From Metabacillus bambusae (GTDB taxonomy: Bacteria; Bacillota; Bacilli; Bacillales; Bacillaceae): 64,000 nucleotides of DNA. The translations under genes and the position numbers were made by a program. Below, one piece after another: positions 26,493 to 36,435 of this stretch. Below the pieces are notes generated by a model. That model was not told the origin of the DNA. It saw only the letters and a list, made by a program, of their open reading frames with translations, and made no database searches. Location: contig NZ_JAGDEL010000002.1 of assembly GCF_017497975.1 (NCBI RefSeq), positions 124,001-188,000 of the forward strand, in the 5' to 3' direction. Each line of letters begins with the position of its first letter. The stretch's first letter is position 1.

Positions 26493-27455
26493 ATGTTGAA
26501 GCATCCATTCGATATTCCTGAATCTAAGAAAGTCCGTTTAATTATTAATACTGATGCAAAAAATGAGGCAGATGATCAATTCGCTATTGTTCATGCTTTA
26601 TTAACACCTCGATTTAAAATTTCTGGAATAATAGCCGCACATTTTGGTACACTTCGAACTGATCATTCTATGGAAGAAAGCTATGAAGAGGTTAATAAGG
26701 TTCTAGAATTAATGAACCTTAAAGACGAAATATCTGTATATAAGGGAGCAAAACAAGCTTTTCCTAATGAGCAAACTCCTGAGTTGTCTGAAGGAGCAGA
26801 ATTTATCATTAATGAAGCAATGAAAGATGATCCATCTCCTTTGTATGTAGCGTTCTTAGGGCCTATTACGGATTTGGCAGCAGCTTATATGAAGGAACCT
26901 GCAATTGCTGACAAGTTAACAGCACTATGGATTGGTGGTGGCGCGTGGCCTGAGGGAGGATTTGAGTTTAACTTAATGAATGATATCCATGCTGCAAATG
27001 TTGTTTTCCGTTCCACTATTCCGTTATGGGTTATCCCACAGAATGTCTATAAAATGATGCGAGTGAGCATTGCTGAGTTAGCAGTAAATGTAAAGCCTTA
27101 TGGAGAAATCGGTAATTACCTTTATCAACAACTAGTAGACTTCAACTTTGATGTCGTTAATAAGCATATACCTACAATGGTAGAAAGGGCTAGACAAGCA
27201 GGGAAAGAAGTCGATCCAAAGGATTATGAAGGATGGCCAAAAGGAGAAATGTGGCACTTAGGTGACTCTCCAGTCGTTAGTCTTCTTTTAGATGATCACC
27301 AATATGGTTATGAGATGAAGCCTGCTCCAAGAATTACTGAAGACATGCACTATGTCCACTATCAAACAGAGCGTATGATTCGATGGTATCATCTTGTTGA
27401 TTCTACTTTTACGTTACAAGATATGTATGCTAAATTAAAACTTCATTATGGATAA
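26493..27455 (+). CDS. nucleoside hydrolase-like protein (IUNH fold)
   Basis: 320-residue cytoplasmic protein of the inosine/uridine-preferring nucleoside hydrolase superfamily, which cleave N-ribosidic bonds using a calcium-bound Asp cluster. The usual DTDPGxDD start is here NTDAKNEADD (residues 19-28): the first Asp is Asn and there are two extra residues before the Asp pair D27/D28. The later motifs are kept (FLGPITDLAAAY, EFNLMNDIHAANVVF, GDSPVVSLLLDD). Its own promoter lies at 26424-26452. Setting among pentose and glycan genes suggests the substrate may be a glycoside rather than a common nucleoside (inference). Confidence 0.78.
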   Translation: MLKHPFDIPESKKVRLIINTDAKNEADDQFAIVHALLTPRFKISGIIAAHFGTLRTDHSMEESYEEVNKVLELMNLKDEISVYKGAKQAFPNEQTPELSEGAEFIINEAMKDDPSPLYVAFLGPITDLAAAYMKEPAIADKLTALWIGGGAWPEGGFEFNLMNDIHAANVVFRSTIPLWVIPQNVYKMMRVSIAELAVNVKPYGEIGNYLYQQLVDFNFDVVNKHIPTMVERARQAGKEVDPKDYEGWPKGEMWHLGDSPVVSLLLDDHQYGYEMKPAPRITEDMHYVHYQTERMIRWYHLVDSTFTLQDMYAKLKLHYG

Positions 27456-27605
27456 GAACAAAAGCGCAAGCGCCTTGATCAGCCTCAGGCAATAAGACGC
27501 AAATGAATAGAAGACGTTCTTTGTCTTCAATTCATTTGTGGCTTAGACCCAAGAGGGGCTAGGCGCTGGAGCTAGACACCAAAACTAAGTACAAAATTTT
27601 ATACT
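27456..27605 (+). repeat. 160-bp dispersed repeat, copy B
   Basis: Begins at the base after the nucleoside hydrolase stop codon. It shares AAAAGCGCAAGCGCCTTGAT, the internal hairpin (GAAGACGTTCTTTGTCTTC, with compensating changes on both arms) and GAGGGGCTAGGCGCTGGAGC with copies A and C. It is more diverged in the 3' tail. Confidence 0.75.
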
Positions 27606-27621
27606 TTCTTTTTTAACTGTA

Positions 27622-27651
27622 AAAATAGGCTGATTTGTATCAGCCTATTTT
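27622..27651. terminator. bidirectional terminator
   Basis: Perfect 12-bp stem AAAATAGGCTGA / TCAGCCTATTTT with a 6-nt loop, between the convergent nucleoside hydrolase and Rbs-type binding-protein genes. Confidence 0.85.
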
Positions 27652-27662
27652 CGTTTCATCAC

Positions 27663-28610
27663 TTATTTTTCATCTGACATATAAACATCAACTAAAACTT
27701 CTTCTTCTGGCTTTGTTCCATCTTTCAAGAAATCATTAACATATTTTACTGCTTCTGAACCAATAAATTCAAAATCTTGAACAGCAGTTACGGACATTTT
27801 TCCTTGCTCAATTAAATCATACGCTTCTTTTGCTCCATCAAAACCAATTATAACAATTCCATCATCTTGTCTACCTGCAGTTTCAATTGCACGAGAAACT
27901 CCCACAGCCATTGTATCGTTTTGCGCAAATACAACATCAATATCATCATGTTTAGCTAATAAATCTGACATTGCGGCTTCTGCAGGAGCCATTGAAAAAT
28001 CACCTACTGCAGTGTCGATAACTTCAAATTTACTATCAGGGTTTTCTTTTGGATCAATTACACTTAAGAATCCGCCACCACGTTCACGTTGTGGTGCAGT
28101 TCCAATGACTCCTTCAATATGGATAACCTTTCCACCCTCAGGCATCTTCTCTTGTAGCCACTCACCAACGAGCTTTCCTCCTTTTAGGTTATCAGTAACT
28201 AAGTAAGAAAGAACTCCCTCAACATCTACTGATCTATCGACTGTTACAACTGGTATTTCTTGAGCAATAGCATCTTCTAGTGCATTTGCAGTAGAAGATT
28301 CATCACCAGGATTTATTATAATTGCACTAACACCTTTTTGAAGTGCATCCTCTATCTGTGAAGGCTGTTTCGATGCATCATTTTGACCATCGTACACTAG
28401 CACTTCATACCCTAACTCCTCACCTTGATTGACAACAGCATCACGAAGAACATGGAAGAACGGGTTTCCTAAGTCTGCCATAAGAAGGGCTATTTTTTCT
28501 TTCCCTTCTCCTCCCCCTGATCCCTCTCCACTGTCTCCCCCTGTTTGACTACTACATCCGGCCACAATTAGTAAGAAAACTGTCAATAGTATAAGTGAAA
28601 ACTTTTTCAT
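27663..28610 (-). CDS. Rbs-type sugar-binding lipoprotein
   Basis: 315-residue periplasmic-binding-protein-like (RbsB) lipoprotein with VAGC and C19. The typical start of the fold is KIALLMADLGNPFFHVLRDAV, with later VIINPGDESS and GIVIIGFDGA. Last gene of the isomerase-transketolase-kinase-importer cluster. CUT2 importers usually carry free pentoses or similar monosaccharides, so this one would import the monosaccharide the operon metabolises. Confidence 0.92.
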   Translation of the reverse strand: MKKFSLILLTVFLLIVAGCSSQTGGDSGEGSGGGEGKEKIALLMADLGNPFFHVLRDAVVNQGEELGYEVLVYDGQNDASKQPSQIEDALQKGVSAIIINPGDESSTANALEDAIAQEIPVVTVDRSVDVEGVLSYLVTDNLKGGKLVGEWLQEKMPEGGKVIHIEGVIGTAPQRERGGGFLSVIDPKENPDSKFEVIDTAVGDFSMAPAEAAMSDLLAKHDDIDVVFAQNDTMAVGVSRAIETAGRQDDGIVIIGFDGAKEAYDLIEQGKMSVTAVQDFEFIGSEAVKYVNDFLKDGTKPEEEVLVDVYMSDEK

Positions 28611-28633
28611 CTTTTCTCCCCCTATTTTTTAAT

Positions 28634-29572
28634 TTATCTAGAACTCTTGCGATCCAAAATAATCGCAAATAGTATAACTAGCCCTTTTATAAATTGCTGG
28701 TAGAATGCAGAGACCCCAATAATATTTAACCCATTATTCAAGACTCCAATTATTAGAATTCCGATAAAAGTTCCAAATAACCTTCCTCTTCCACCTGCTA
28801 AACTAGTACCTCCTATTACAACAGCTGCTATTGCATCTAATTCAAATCCCGTACCTGCTGTAGGTTGGGAAGAACTTAAACGTGATGTCAAAATGACACC
28901 TGCTAATGCAGACATTGCACCACTTATGACATAAACAAGAGTTTTTATTCTATTCGTTGGAAGTGAAGATAGTCGAGCCACTTCTTCGTTACCTCCGATC
29001 GCATAGACTCCGCGGCCAAAAACTGTATTTTGTAAAAGAATTAATAATAGAATATAGAAAAATATAAGTACAAACATAGGAAACGGTATGCCCAAAATAC
29101 TACCTTGACTAAAGAAATCTAAAACAGGGGCATTTTTTGTTATTCCCATCGCTGGAATTCCATCAGATATAATCATGGTCAAGCCACTAAACATTGTCAT
29201 AGTTGCTAAAGTAACAATAAATGCTTGGAGTTTTAATTTAGAAATTAAAATCCCATTAAAACACCCTAGTAGAGCACCAATTATTAAAACAGTCGGTATA
29301 GCTACAATATCCGGAATACCTGCAACTACCATCAACCCTAGCAACATTCCTGATAACCCCAAAATCGCACCAACCGATAAATCTATCCCACCAGTGAGAA
29401 TAACAAATGTCATTCCAAATGCAATTAGTCCATTTATTGAAACCTGACGAAAAATGTTTAATATATTATACATTGTTAAAAATTTAGAGTTTATAAGGGA
29501 TACGATAATGATTAAGACAAATAGAACAATTAATGTACCGTATTTTCTATAAACACTTTCAAATTTATTCAT
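28634..29572 (-). CDS. Rbs-type (CUT2) sugar ABC permease
   Basis: 312 residues, eight to ten membrane segments, RbsC family (ILTGGIDLSVGAILGLSG, AIAAVVIGGTSLAGGRGRLFGTFIG). It starts 1 nt after the ATPase stop with a GGAGGG site, so it is translationally coupled. Forms the membrane channel with the ATPase and binding protein. Confidence 0.93.
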   Translation of the reverse strand: MNKFESVYRKYGTLIVLFVLIIIVSLINSKFLTMYNILNIFRQVSINGLIAFGMTFVILTGGIDLSVGAILGLSGMLLGLMVVAGIPDIVAIPTVLIIGALLGCFNGILISKLKLQAFIVTLATMTMFSGLTMIISDGIPAMGITKNAPVLDFFSQGSILGIPFPMFVLIFFYILLLILLQNTVFGRGVYAIGGNEEVARLSSLPTNRIKTLVYVISGAMSALAGVILTSRLSSSQPTAGTGFELDAIAAVVIGGTSLAGGRGRLFGTFIGILIIGVLNNGLNIIGVSAFYQQFIKGLVILFAIILDRKSSR

Positions 29573-29573
29573 T

Positions 29574-31058
29574 CTATATCCCTCCTACTGTCGCATATTC
29601 CATTATTTTTTCCTGGGTGGCCTCTTTTCGATCAATAATCTTCACTAGTTTTTTCTCATGCATAACCCCCACCCTGTCACAAATCCCCAATATTTCTGGT
29701 AATTCACTAGAAACAATGATGATCGCAACTCCCTCTTGTTTCAATTGATTAATAATTTCATAGATTTCTTTCTTAGCACCTACGTCGACTCCCCTTGTTG
29801 GTTCATCAAGAATTAATATTTTCGGTTTTGTTATTAACCATTTGGCAATGACGATTTTCTGTTGATTTCCTCCACTTAATTTACCAACTGAAATTGATTG
29901 ACTAGCTGTTCGAACATTCAGCTTCTTAATATATTCGTCAACAACCTTAGTAATTTCCCCATCCTTTATAAGTTTCTTTTTCGTAAACGAAAGAAGTGAT
30001 GGCAATACAGTATTATCTCGTACAGAAAAATCTAAGACTAAACCTTCATTTTTTCTGTCCTCTGTTATAAAACCAATTCCTAATTTTTTTGCCACGATAG
30101 GTGAGGTAATCTTTACTTCTTTCCCATCGATTGAGATCTTCCCAGAGTCTGCATTTGTACTACCGAAAATTGCGTGCATGACATCTGTTCGCCCTGATCC
30201 CATCAAACCTGAGAAACCAAGAATTTCACCTTTTCTAACGTCAAAATTAACATTTTCAAATCTTCCTTTTTTTGTGAGATTTTGCACAGAGAGTGAAACC
30301 TCACCAGGTTCTCTTTCAATTCTAGGAAAACGCTCATCTAAGTCATAACCAACCATCATGCTTACAATTTCATCAAAGGAAGTTTCACTAATTTTTTTCT
30401 GTCCAATAAATTTACCATCACGCATTATTGTTATTTCATCACACAATTCAAATATTTCTTCCATCCGGTGAGATATGTAAATGAACGATACGCCTTTGTC
30501 TCTTAAATTTCTTGTAATACTGAACAGCAAGTCTATTTCTTTAGAGGTTAGAGCAGCTGTTGGCTCATCCATGATGATTAGTTCTGCATCCATTAATAAT
30601 GCTTTCGCTATTTCGACTAGCTGTTGATTCCCCACTGAAATGTCTTTAACTAATGTATTAGGATCAATATCTAATCCTAATAATTGGAGTTTCCCTTTTG
30701 CTAGGTTAATCATTGACTTTTTATTTATTAGTCCAAACTTGTTCTTATGTTCTTTTCCTAGAAACATATTATCTACAATACTCATTTCATTTAATACATT
30801 TAATTCCTGATGAATAAAGGCAATTTTCTTATTCTCACTATCTTTAATACTGCTAATCTCTTGTTCTTCCCCGTTAATCAAAATTTTCCCATTATCTTTT
30901 GAATAAACACCTGTAAGTATTTTCATTAATGTAGATTTCCCCGCCCCATTTTCCCCCATGAGTGCGTGAATTTCTTTTTCTTTAACTGTTATTCCAGCAT
31001 TATTTAATACTTGAACATCCCCAAAGCTTTTATTAATTTTACTCATACTAAGTATCAC
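29574..31058 (-). CDS. Rbs-type (CUT2) sugar ABC ATPase
   Basis: 494 residues with two fused ABC domains, as in RbsA. The first has Walker A GENGAGKST, signature SVGNQQ and Walker B LIIMDEPT; the second has signature LSGGNQQK and Walker B ILILDEPT with a degenerate Walker A (SGLMGSGRTD), normal for this family. A GGAGG site lies 7 nt before GTG 31058, which is therefore the likely start. It may have its own promoter in the 387-bp gap after the kinase gene, with a cre site. Confidence 0.93.
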   Translation of the reverse strand: MILSMSKINKSFGDVQVLNNAGITVKEKEIHALMGENGAGKSTLMKILTGVYSKDNGKILINGEEQEISSIKDSENKKIAFIHQELNVLNEMSIVDNMFLGKEHKNKFGLINKKSMINLAKGKLQLLGLDIDPNTLVKDISVGNQQLVEIAKALLMDAELIIMDEPTAALTSKEIDLLFSITRNLRDKGVSFIYISHRMEEIFELCDEITIMRDGKFIGQKKISETSFDEIVSMMVGYDLDERFPRIEREPGEVSLSVQNLTKKGRFENVNFDVRKGEILGFSGLMGSGRTDVMHAIFGSTNADSGKISIDGKEVKITSPIVAKKLGIGFITEDRKNEGLVLDFSVRDNTVLPSLLSFTKKKLIKDGEITKVVDEYIKKLNVRTASQSISVGKLSGGNQQKIVIAKWLITKPKILILDEPTRGVDVGAKKEIYEIINQLKQEGVAIIIVSSELPEILGICDRVGVMHEKKLVKIIDRKEATQEKIMEYATVGGI

Positions 31059-31445
31059 TGTAACACCTCCAAATCTATTAATTATCTAAACATCTCACTT
31101 CGTATACGCTTTCATTTCTTGTGTAATACAAATCAAAAATTCTTGGGGAATATATTTTTTCGCTTACTTCTATAAAAGTTTATTTAATCGTTATGAAAAT
31201 ATAACTAAATTATTTTATAAAAGACCTTAGAAAAAAATCTGAAAATTATAAATCATTTCAATAAATCCCTTGTTATTTACCGCAATACAACAATAAATTA
31301 TTTTAAGAGATTATATCGTAGTCATTTTTCCTGTATGAATAATCTAAACTTATTCACAAAACAATAACACCTAAAACATAGACATTTAAGCGCTATTGTT
31401 TTTGATTACTATAAACTATTAAATTCTCACACGAGTAATGATTGA
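31059..31445. other. 387-bp gap between kinase and Rbs-type importer genes
   Basis: AT-rich, non-coding. It contains a good cre box at 31100-31115. Its length suggests the importer genes are a separate transcription unit or are reinforced by an internal promoter. Confidence 0.5.
31100..31115. promoter_or_regulatory. candidate cre (CcpA) site
   Basis: Minus-strand ATGAAAGCGTATACGA, one mismatch to the cre consensus, 42 bp before the ATPase start codon. Confidence 0.6.
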
Positions 31446-32936
31446 TCATTTGACTAGAACACTATTAACCGTTCGCTTCCACCCTTGATACCATTCGTTT
31501 CTTAAATCGATTGCTATCATAGGTTCGAATAACTCATTCTCCAGATTCAATTTCCTTATTTCATCAAGAGAATTCCAGATTCCGATACCTAATCCTGCTA
31601 GATAAACTGAACCCATTGAAGATAATTCAGATACATTAGAAGCAATCACATTGGCACCTAGCATATCTGCCTGAAACTGCATGAGAAAGCTGTTTGCTGT
31701 TGCTCCTCCATCAACTTTTAACTCTTTTATGTTAATAGAGGATTCTGTTTCCATTAGTTCAATGGCATCTTTAACCTGGTATGCGATGCTTTCTACAGCT
31801 GCGCGCACAATATGTGCTTTTCCTGTATTTCTGCTCATCCCCATAATGGCAGCGCGTGCATACGAGTTCCAGTAAGGTGCACCTAAGCCAACAAACGCCG
31901 GTATAAAATAAACTCCTTGATTATCTGAAAGAGAACGAACAAATGTCTCAACTTCACTTAGGTCCGTTATTAATTCTAGTTCTTCTATCAACCATTTGAT
32001 GGTATCACCTGTACTATGAATAATGCCCTCAAGTGCATAGCTAACTTCTCCGTTTATTCCCCATGCAATTGATGTAACTAATCCATTTTCTGCACGGACC
32101 ATTTCACCAGTGTGCATTAATACAGAAGTACCTGTTCCATATGTTGCTTTAGCCATTCCCTTTTCAAAACACTTTTGACCAAATAGAGCACCTTGAGAAT
32201 CCCCAATTACTCCTGAAATAGGTAGCTTGGATAATAGAATCTCTTTATCTTCAGTTTCACCAAAAATGTCATTAGAATCCTTTACTTCTGGTAACATAGA
32301 CTTTGGAATAGTAAACAATTCAAGTAATTCATGGTCCCATTCAAGAGAATGAATATTAAACAAAAGTGTTCTACTTGCATTTGTATAGTCTGTAGCATGG
32401 ACTTTACCACCTGTTAATTTCCAGATAAGCCAGCTATCGATCGTACCAAGTAAAAGCTTACCGTCCCCCGCTCTTTCTTTTACACCATCTATATTATCCA
32501 TGATCCATTTGACCTTTGAAGCCGAAAAATATGGATCAAGAGTTAAACCTGTTTTCGACTTAATTTTTGATTCATATCCATATTCTTTCAGTTGCTTGCA
32601 CATATCTGATGTTCGTCTGCATTGCCAAACGATTGCATTATGAACAGGAAGTCCTGTTTCTTTATCCCATACGACAATAGTTTCTCGCTGATTTGTAATC
32701 GCTAAAACCTTTAATTCAATTGTAGAAATTGCTGCAGACTCAACAATCCCATTTATTAAAAATTTCACATTTTCATAGATTTCAATAGGATCATGCTCTA
32801 CCCAGCCAGGCTGTGGATAATATTGCTTATGACTTGCTGATTTTTTATGTGTGATCGTGCCATTGGAATCAACTAGCAGAGCCTTTGTTCCTGATGTACT
32901 TTGATCAATAGCAAGAATATAGTCTGTTGTCATCAT
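31446..32936 (-). CDS. FGGY-family sugar kinase (glycerol kinase-like; candidate apulose kinase)
   Basis: About 496 residues. FGGY kinases phosphorylate sugars or polyols with ATP in a cleft between two actin-like domains. Motifs: N-terminal phosphate loop LAIDQSTSGTKALLVD, TNQRETIVVWDKETG and AIVWQCRR as in glycerol kinase, and C-terminal LKVDGGATANSFLMQFQADMLG. Position between transketolase subunits and importer, with an isomerase in the same operon, argues for a ketopentose rather than glycerol as substrate; D-apulose is the best guess. GAGG with 7-nt spacing selects ATG 32936 (or 32933) instead of the upstream GTG. Confidence 0.85.
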   Translation of the reverse strand: MMTTDYILAIDQSTSGTKALLVDSNGTITHKKSASHKQYYPQPGWVEHDPIEIYENVKFLINGIVESAAISTIELKVLAITNQRETIVVWDKETGLPVHNAIVWQCRRTSDMCKQLKEYGYESKIKSKTGLTLDPYFSASKVKWIMDNIDGVKERAGDGKLLLGTIDSWLIWKLTGGKVHATDYTNASRTLLFNIHSLEWDHELLELFTIPKSMLPEVKDSNDIFGETEDKEILLSKLPISGVIGDSQGALFGQKCFEKGMAKATYGTGTSVLMHTGEMVRAENGLVTSIAWGINGEVSYALEGIIHSTGDTIKWLIEELELITDLSEVETFVRSLSDNQGVYFIPAFVGLGAPYWNSYARAAIMGMSRNTGKAHIVRAAVESIAYQVKDAIELMETESSINIKELKVDGGATANSFLMQFQADMLGANVIASNVSELSSMGSVYLAGLGIGIWNSLDEIRKLNLENELFEPMIAIDLRNEWYQGWKRTVNSVLVK

Positions 32937-32949
32937 TTCCACACCTCTA

Positions 32950-33918
32950 TTAGTTAGCAGCTAACAGTTGTCCCGCTACTTTTTTCACATTTTCAACACT
33001 TAGTCCGTAATGGTCAAATACTTGACCTGTCGTTCCGGCAATTGCTGGTTCATCAGGGATACCAAGAATTTTCATTGGTACAGGATGATTTTGAGTTACA
33101 ACTTCAGCTACTGCTGCACCTAAGCCACCATAAATACTATGTTCTTCAATTGTGATAATCTTACCGGTTTCCATTGCTGCTTTGATGATCGCTACCTCAT
33201 CTAAAGGTTTGATCGTATGAATATTAATGACTCGACAATTAATCCCATCTTGCTCTAATGCTTCGGCAGTATCTAAAGCGATGCGAACCGTTTCACCGCT
33301 AGCAACTATAGTTAAATCGGTACCTTCTTTCATCGTGACGGCCTTTCCGATTTCAAATTCATAGTCATCTGAAAGATAGGAATCTTCGACTGGATTACGT
33401 CCAATTCGAACATAAACCGGTCGGTCATAGTCAACTAACGCTTCAATCATTTTTTTCGCTTCATGGCGATCTGCGGGCATCATGACATCTAAACCTGGAA
33501 TGGCTCTAGTGACTGCTAAATCCTGTACAGAGTGATGTGACATTCCTAGTGCACCATAACTCACACCACCACTAACACCAATTAATTTTACATTTGTTTG
33601 GGAGTAGGCAACATCAACCTTAATTTGTTCAATACTTCTCATACTTAAGAAACATGCTGGTGAGGCAACAAATGGTTTTTTCCCAGCATGGGCTAGACCT
33701 GAAGCCATTCCCACAATGTTTTGTTCTGCAATTCCAACTTCAACAATTTGATCTGGTAGTTCTTTGCCGAATTGTACCATAGACGCAGATCCCCTAGAAT
33801 CGCTTGTAAGAACTAATATATCTTTATCCTTTTTTCCTAACTCTAACAAAGTATCACTGATGACCTGTCGATTGGCTACCTTATTGGTACTAGTAGTTTT
33901 TAAAGCAACATTTCTCAT
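32950..33918 (-). CDS. transketolase, C-terminal subunit
   Basis: About 322 residues: pyrimidine-binding domain (VEVGIAEQNIVGMASGLAHAGKKPFV, with the catalytic Glu in GIAEQ) and C-terminal domain. Together with 33915-34745 it makes a two-subunit thiamine-diphosphate transketolase that moves a two-carbon ketol unit. A frame is open to 33996, but GGAGG with 7-nt spacing serves ATG 33918, which overlaps the partner's stop as ATGA, so the subunits are coupled. Two-subunit transketolases beside sugar kinases are the form seen in apulose-4-phosphate transketolase systems. Confidence 0.9.
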   Translation of the reverse strand: MRNVALKTTSTNKVANRQVISDTLLELGKKDKDILVLTSDSRGSASMVQFGKELPDQIVEVGIAEQNIVGMASGLAHAGKKPFVASPACFLSMRSIEQIKVDVAYSQTNVKLIGVSGGVSYGALGMSHHSVQDLAVTRAIPGLDVMMPADRHEAKKMIEALVDYDRPVYVRIGRNPVEDSYLSDDYEFEIGKAVTMKEGTDLTIVASGETVRIALDTAEALEQDGINCRVINIHTIKPLDEVAIIKAAMETGKIITIEEHSIYGGLGAAVAEVVTQNHPVPMKILGIPDEPAIAGTTGQVFDHYGLSVENVKKVAGQLLAAN

Positions 33919-34745
33919 ACTAAAACCTCCAATTGTTGTGAAAGTTCTTCCATAGCTAAATCGTACTCTTCTTTCGTTGGAACACGATGATGCCATGCCC
34001 CTACATTTTCAGCAAATGAAATCCCTTTCCCTTTCACTGTGTTTGCAACGATCATTGTCGGCTTCCCCACCACTTTAGGCGTATTTGAGAATACTTCCAC
34101 TAGTTGCTCTACATCATTACCATCTACTTCTACAACTTCCCAACCAAAGCTTCTCCACTTATCTCCCAGCGGTTCTAGTCCCATGACATCTTCCGTGCTA
34201 CCTGTAATTTGTAATTTATTCCGATCAATGATGGCTACTAGATTATCAAGCTTGTATTGCGAGGCAGCCATGGCACCTTCCCATACAGAGCCTTCAGCTT
34301 GCTCTCCATCACCCATTAATGTGTATACTTTATAAGACTTTCCATCCAGTTTCGCTGCTAAAGCCATTCCAACAGCAATTGGTAGTCCATGACCTAAAGC
34401 ACCCGTATTCATTTCTACACCTGGCACTTTATTATTTGGATGTCCTATTAATCTAGTTCCAAATTGAGAAAACGTTTTTAACTCTTCCTTAGGAAAAAAG
34501 CCTTTATCCGCTAATATTGCCCAATAGGATTCAACTGAATGTCCTTTACTTTGTACATAACGATCACGTTCATCCCAATTTGGGTTGTTTGGATCAATAT
34601 TCATGATTTTATAGTATAAAACCGTTAGGATATCTGTATTTGATAACGAGCCACCGGTATGTCCTGTTTTTGCTTCATAGATCATTGTTAATAATTCCAT
34701 TCGTATTTCAGCTGCTTTTCTTTTTAAAAAGGTGATTTCTGCCAT
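33915..34745 (-). CDS. transketolase, N-terminal (thiamine diphosphate-binding) subunit
   Basis: 276 residues. It carries the diphosphate/metal motif (LMGDGEQAEGSVWEGAMAAS to IIDRNKLQ) and catalytic histidines (KTGHTGGS, IGHPNNK, WHHRVP). The gene has an AGGAGGG site, starts 21 nt after the isomerase-like gene and overlaps the C-terminal subunit. Confidence 0.92.
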   Translation of the reverse strand: MAEITFLKRKAAEIRMELLTMIYEAKTGHTGGSLSNTDILTVLYYKIMNIDPNNPNWDERDRYVQSKGHSVESYWAILADKGFFPKEELKTFSQFGTRLIGHPNNKVPGVEMNTGALGHGLPIAVGMALAAKLDGKSYKVYTLMGDGEQAEGSVWEGAMAASQYKLDNLVAIIDRNKLQITGSTEDVMGLEPLGDKWRSFGWEVVEVDGNDVEQLVEVFSNTPKVVGKPTMIVANTVKGKGISFAENVGAWHHRVPTKEEYDLAMEELSQQLEVLV

Positions 34746-34766
34746 GGGTAAACCCTCCTACTTTGA

Positions 34767-36203
34767 TTATTTATTAAGATCGCTTCCTCGCAACCATGCT
34801 TTTATTTCTTCAACTGTTGGATCTACTGGATCTGGTGTTAAACCAGGAATATATTCACAAGCTTCAAAAAGAACTGGGATAACGTTCGCATGTATACCAA
34901 CTGAATGGTGAATATATGGACCTTTCACTAACGTTTCTTCCCATAATGGCCAATCGTTTACTTCCACCCAGACGTATGAGCCTCTAGTAAACGGTCCTTC
35001 GATACCTTTTGCTTTGCCAAGGAATATTGAATATTCACCATGGTCTCCATCAAACCGAGCAAGTGTCATATCCCCACCTTTAATTTGTCCTTCATGAGTA
35101 CCTGGCGAGTGATCATCAAATAAGAAATGTTTATTTAACTTCGGCTTTTCTTCAACACTTAACGACACTGGGAAGTTACCGCAATGGAATAATAATTCAC
35201 CATTAGGATTTTCAGGATGTCTAATTGTAATATCTGCAAAGAAAGTAGGCTCTGTATTTAAGGTTGCTGCTTGAACCATGATCGATGTAATGGCACCATG
35301 AATATCTGTTTCACATGTGACAGGGATTTGCTCATCTGTTAAAATAGCATTTGCTAAACATGGCATAATTCCAATAATGTCTTGTAATGTAGACCAACAT
35401 TGAATCGCTATCGCAGTACTTCTTGTATCTGTTGCCAATTGCTTCATGGCAACTTTTAATGACGCTATTCGACGAACATCATTTTCTGTGACTGCACTCC
35501 AATCAAGCTTTTCTTTAATGTAGTTCATCGCCTCATCTAATTCTGGACTATCCGTTTTTTCGATTTTTAATGTTGCTTTTTTCAACTCATCAAGCGTGAT
35601 CGGGTGAATTTGAATTCCGAAGGTCTCTAACAATTCACCTTCATTACAGATAACTGACCAAAAATCGGATGGTCTTGTTGAAATTTGTAAGATTCGTAGA
35701 TTCGTAAAGTGTTTTACGACATTTGCTGCACCTATAAAGTTCTTAAATCCTCTTTCAAAAATTGGGTCATCTACTCGACAATTTGTAATATAGGTGAACT
35801 TAACATTAAATCTTCTTAACACTTTACCTGTTGCAAAAATTCCACATTGTGTATCACGTAGACGCATTCCATCCTCTAGTGGTGCTTCATCTCTTGGTCC
35901 CCAAAGTAATACTGGCTTTCCAATTGCCTTAGCTATTCGTGCAACAACATCTTCTGTCCCAAAGTTACAATGAGGGAAGAACAATGCATCGACTTCAGCA
36001 TCTCTAAATCGTTTAATAATGGCTGATTCTTCATGTCGCTCATGTAACAAACCTTCCTCGTTTATCCCTTCCAAATCAACGATATCAATATCCATTCCAA
36101 AGCTTTCCATCTTTTCTCTAATTAAATTTTTGTATTTTAATGCATCCTCTTTACTAAATGTAAACCTACGTGTTGGCGCATATCCTAGTTTTAACTTTTC
36201 CAT
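34767..36203 (-). CDS. L-fucose/L-arabinose isomerase-family protein (candidate apiose isomerase)
   Basis: About 478 residues, related to the FucI/AraA fold of aldose-ketose isomerases. Visible signatures: LFFPHCNFGTEDVVARIAKAIGKPVLLWGPRDEAP, IAIQCWSTLQDIIGIMPCLANAILTD, VTCETDIHGAITSIM with the metal-ligand Glu/Asp, and GNFPVSLS. First gene of the operon, so likely the first step (aldose to ketose) of the pathway. The frame extends to 36224 but AGGAGG (36218-36213) is 9 nt before ATG 36203, the preferred start. Substrate identity (apiose) is inference from gene set. Confidence 0.85.
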   Translation of the reverse strand: MEKLKLGYAPTRRFTFSKEDALKYKNLIREKMESFGMDIDIVDLEGINEEGLLHERHEESAIIKRFRDAEVDALFFPHCNFGTEDVVARIAKAIGKPVLLWGPRDEAPLEDGMRLRDTQCGIFATGKVLRRFNVKFTYITNCRVDDPIFERGFKNFIGAANVVKHFTNLRILQISTRPSDFWSVICNEGELLETFGIQIHPITLDELKKATLKIEKTDSPELDEAMNYIKEKLDWSAVTENDVRRIASLKVAMKQLATDTRSTAIAIQCWSTLQDIIGIMPCLANAILTDEQIPVTCETDIHGAITSIMVQAATLNTEPTFFADITIRHPENPNGELLFHCGNFPVSLSVEEKPKLNKHFLFDDHSPGTHEGQIKGGDMTLARFDGDHGEYSIFLGKAKGIEGPFTRGSYVWVEVNDWPLWEETLVKGPYIHHSVGIHANVIPVLFEACEYIPGLTPDPVDPTVEEIKAWLRGSDLNK

Positions 36204-36435
36204 TTCCCCAAACCTCCTGGTCATTTAAACAAACTATTATTCCGAATAGTAATCTGACAATCTTTCTAAATTTGTAATTTATTAAAAATCATTAATCGTG
36301 ATACTGAAGGATCCTCATCACCTTTAAATTTAGTTTATTTTTTTCTAGTATTTAGCAAGATTGACTAAAATAAAGCGCATTCAAATATAATTAGGTGTTT
36401 ATACACCACCATTTAGTCGTACACTTTATATTTAT

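Noticed and set aside
31446-32936. Plain glycerol kinase GlpK
   Set aside because: It has GlpK-like motifs, but no glpF or glpD is nearby and it lies within an isomerase/transketolase/CUT2 importer operon, so a ketopentose is more likely.
32950-34745. 1-deoxyxylulose-5-phosphate synthase or pyruvate dehydrogenase E1 split in two
   Set aside because: The His/Asp pattern (GHTGGS, GDGEQAEGSVWEG) and sizes fit two-subunit transketolase, and the neighbours are sugar isomerase and kinase.
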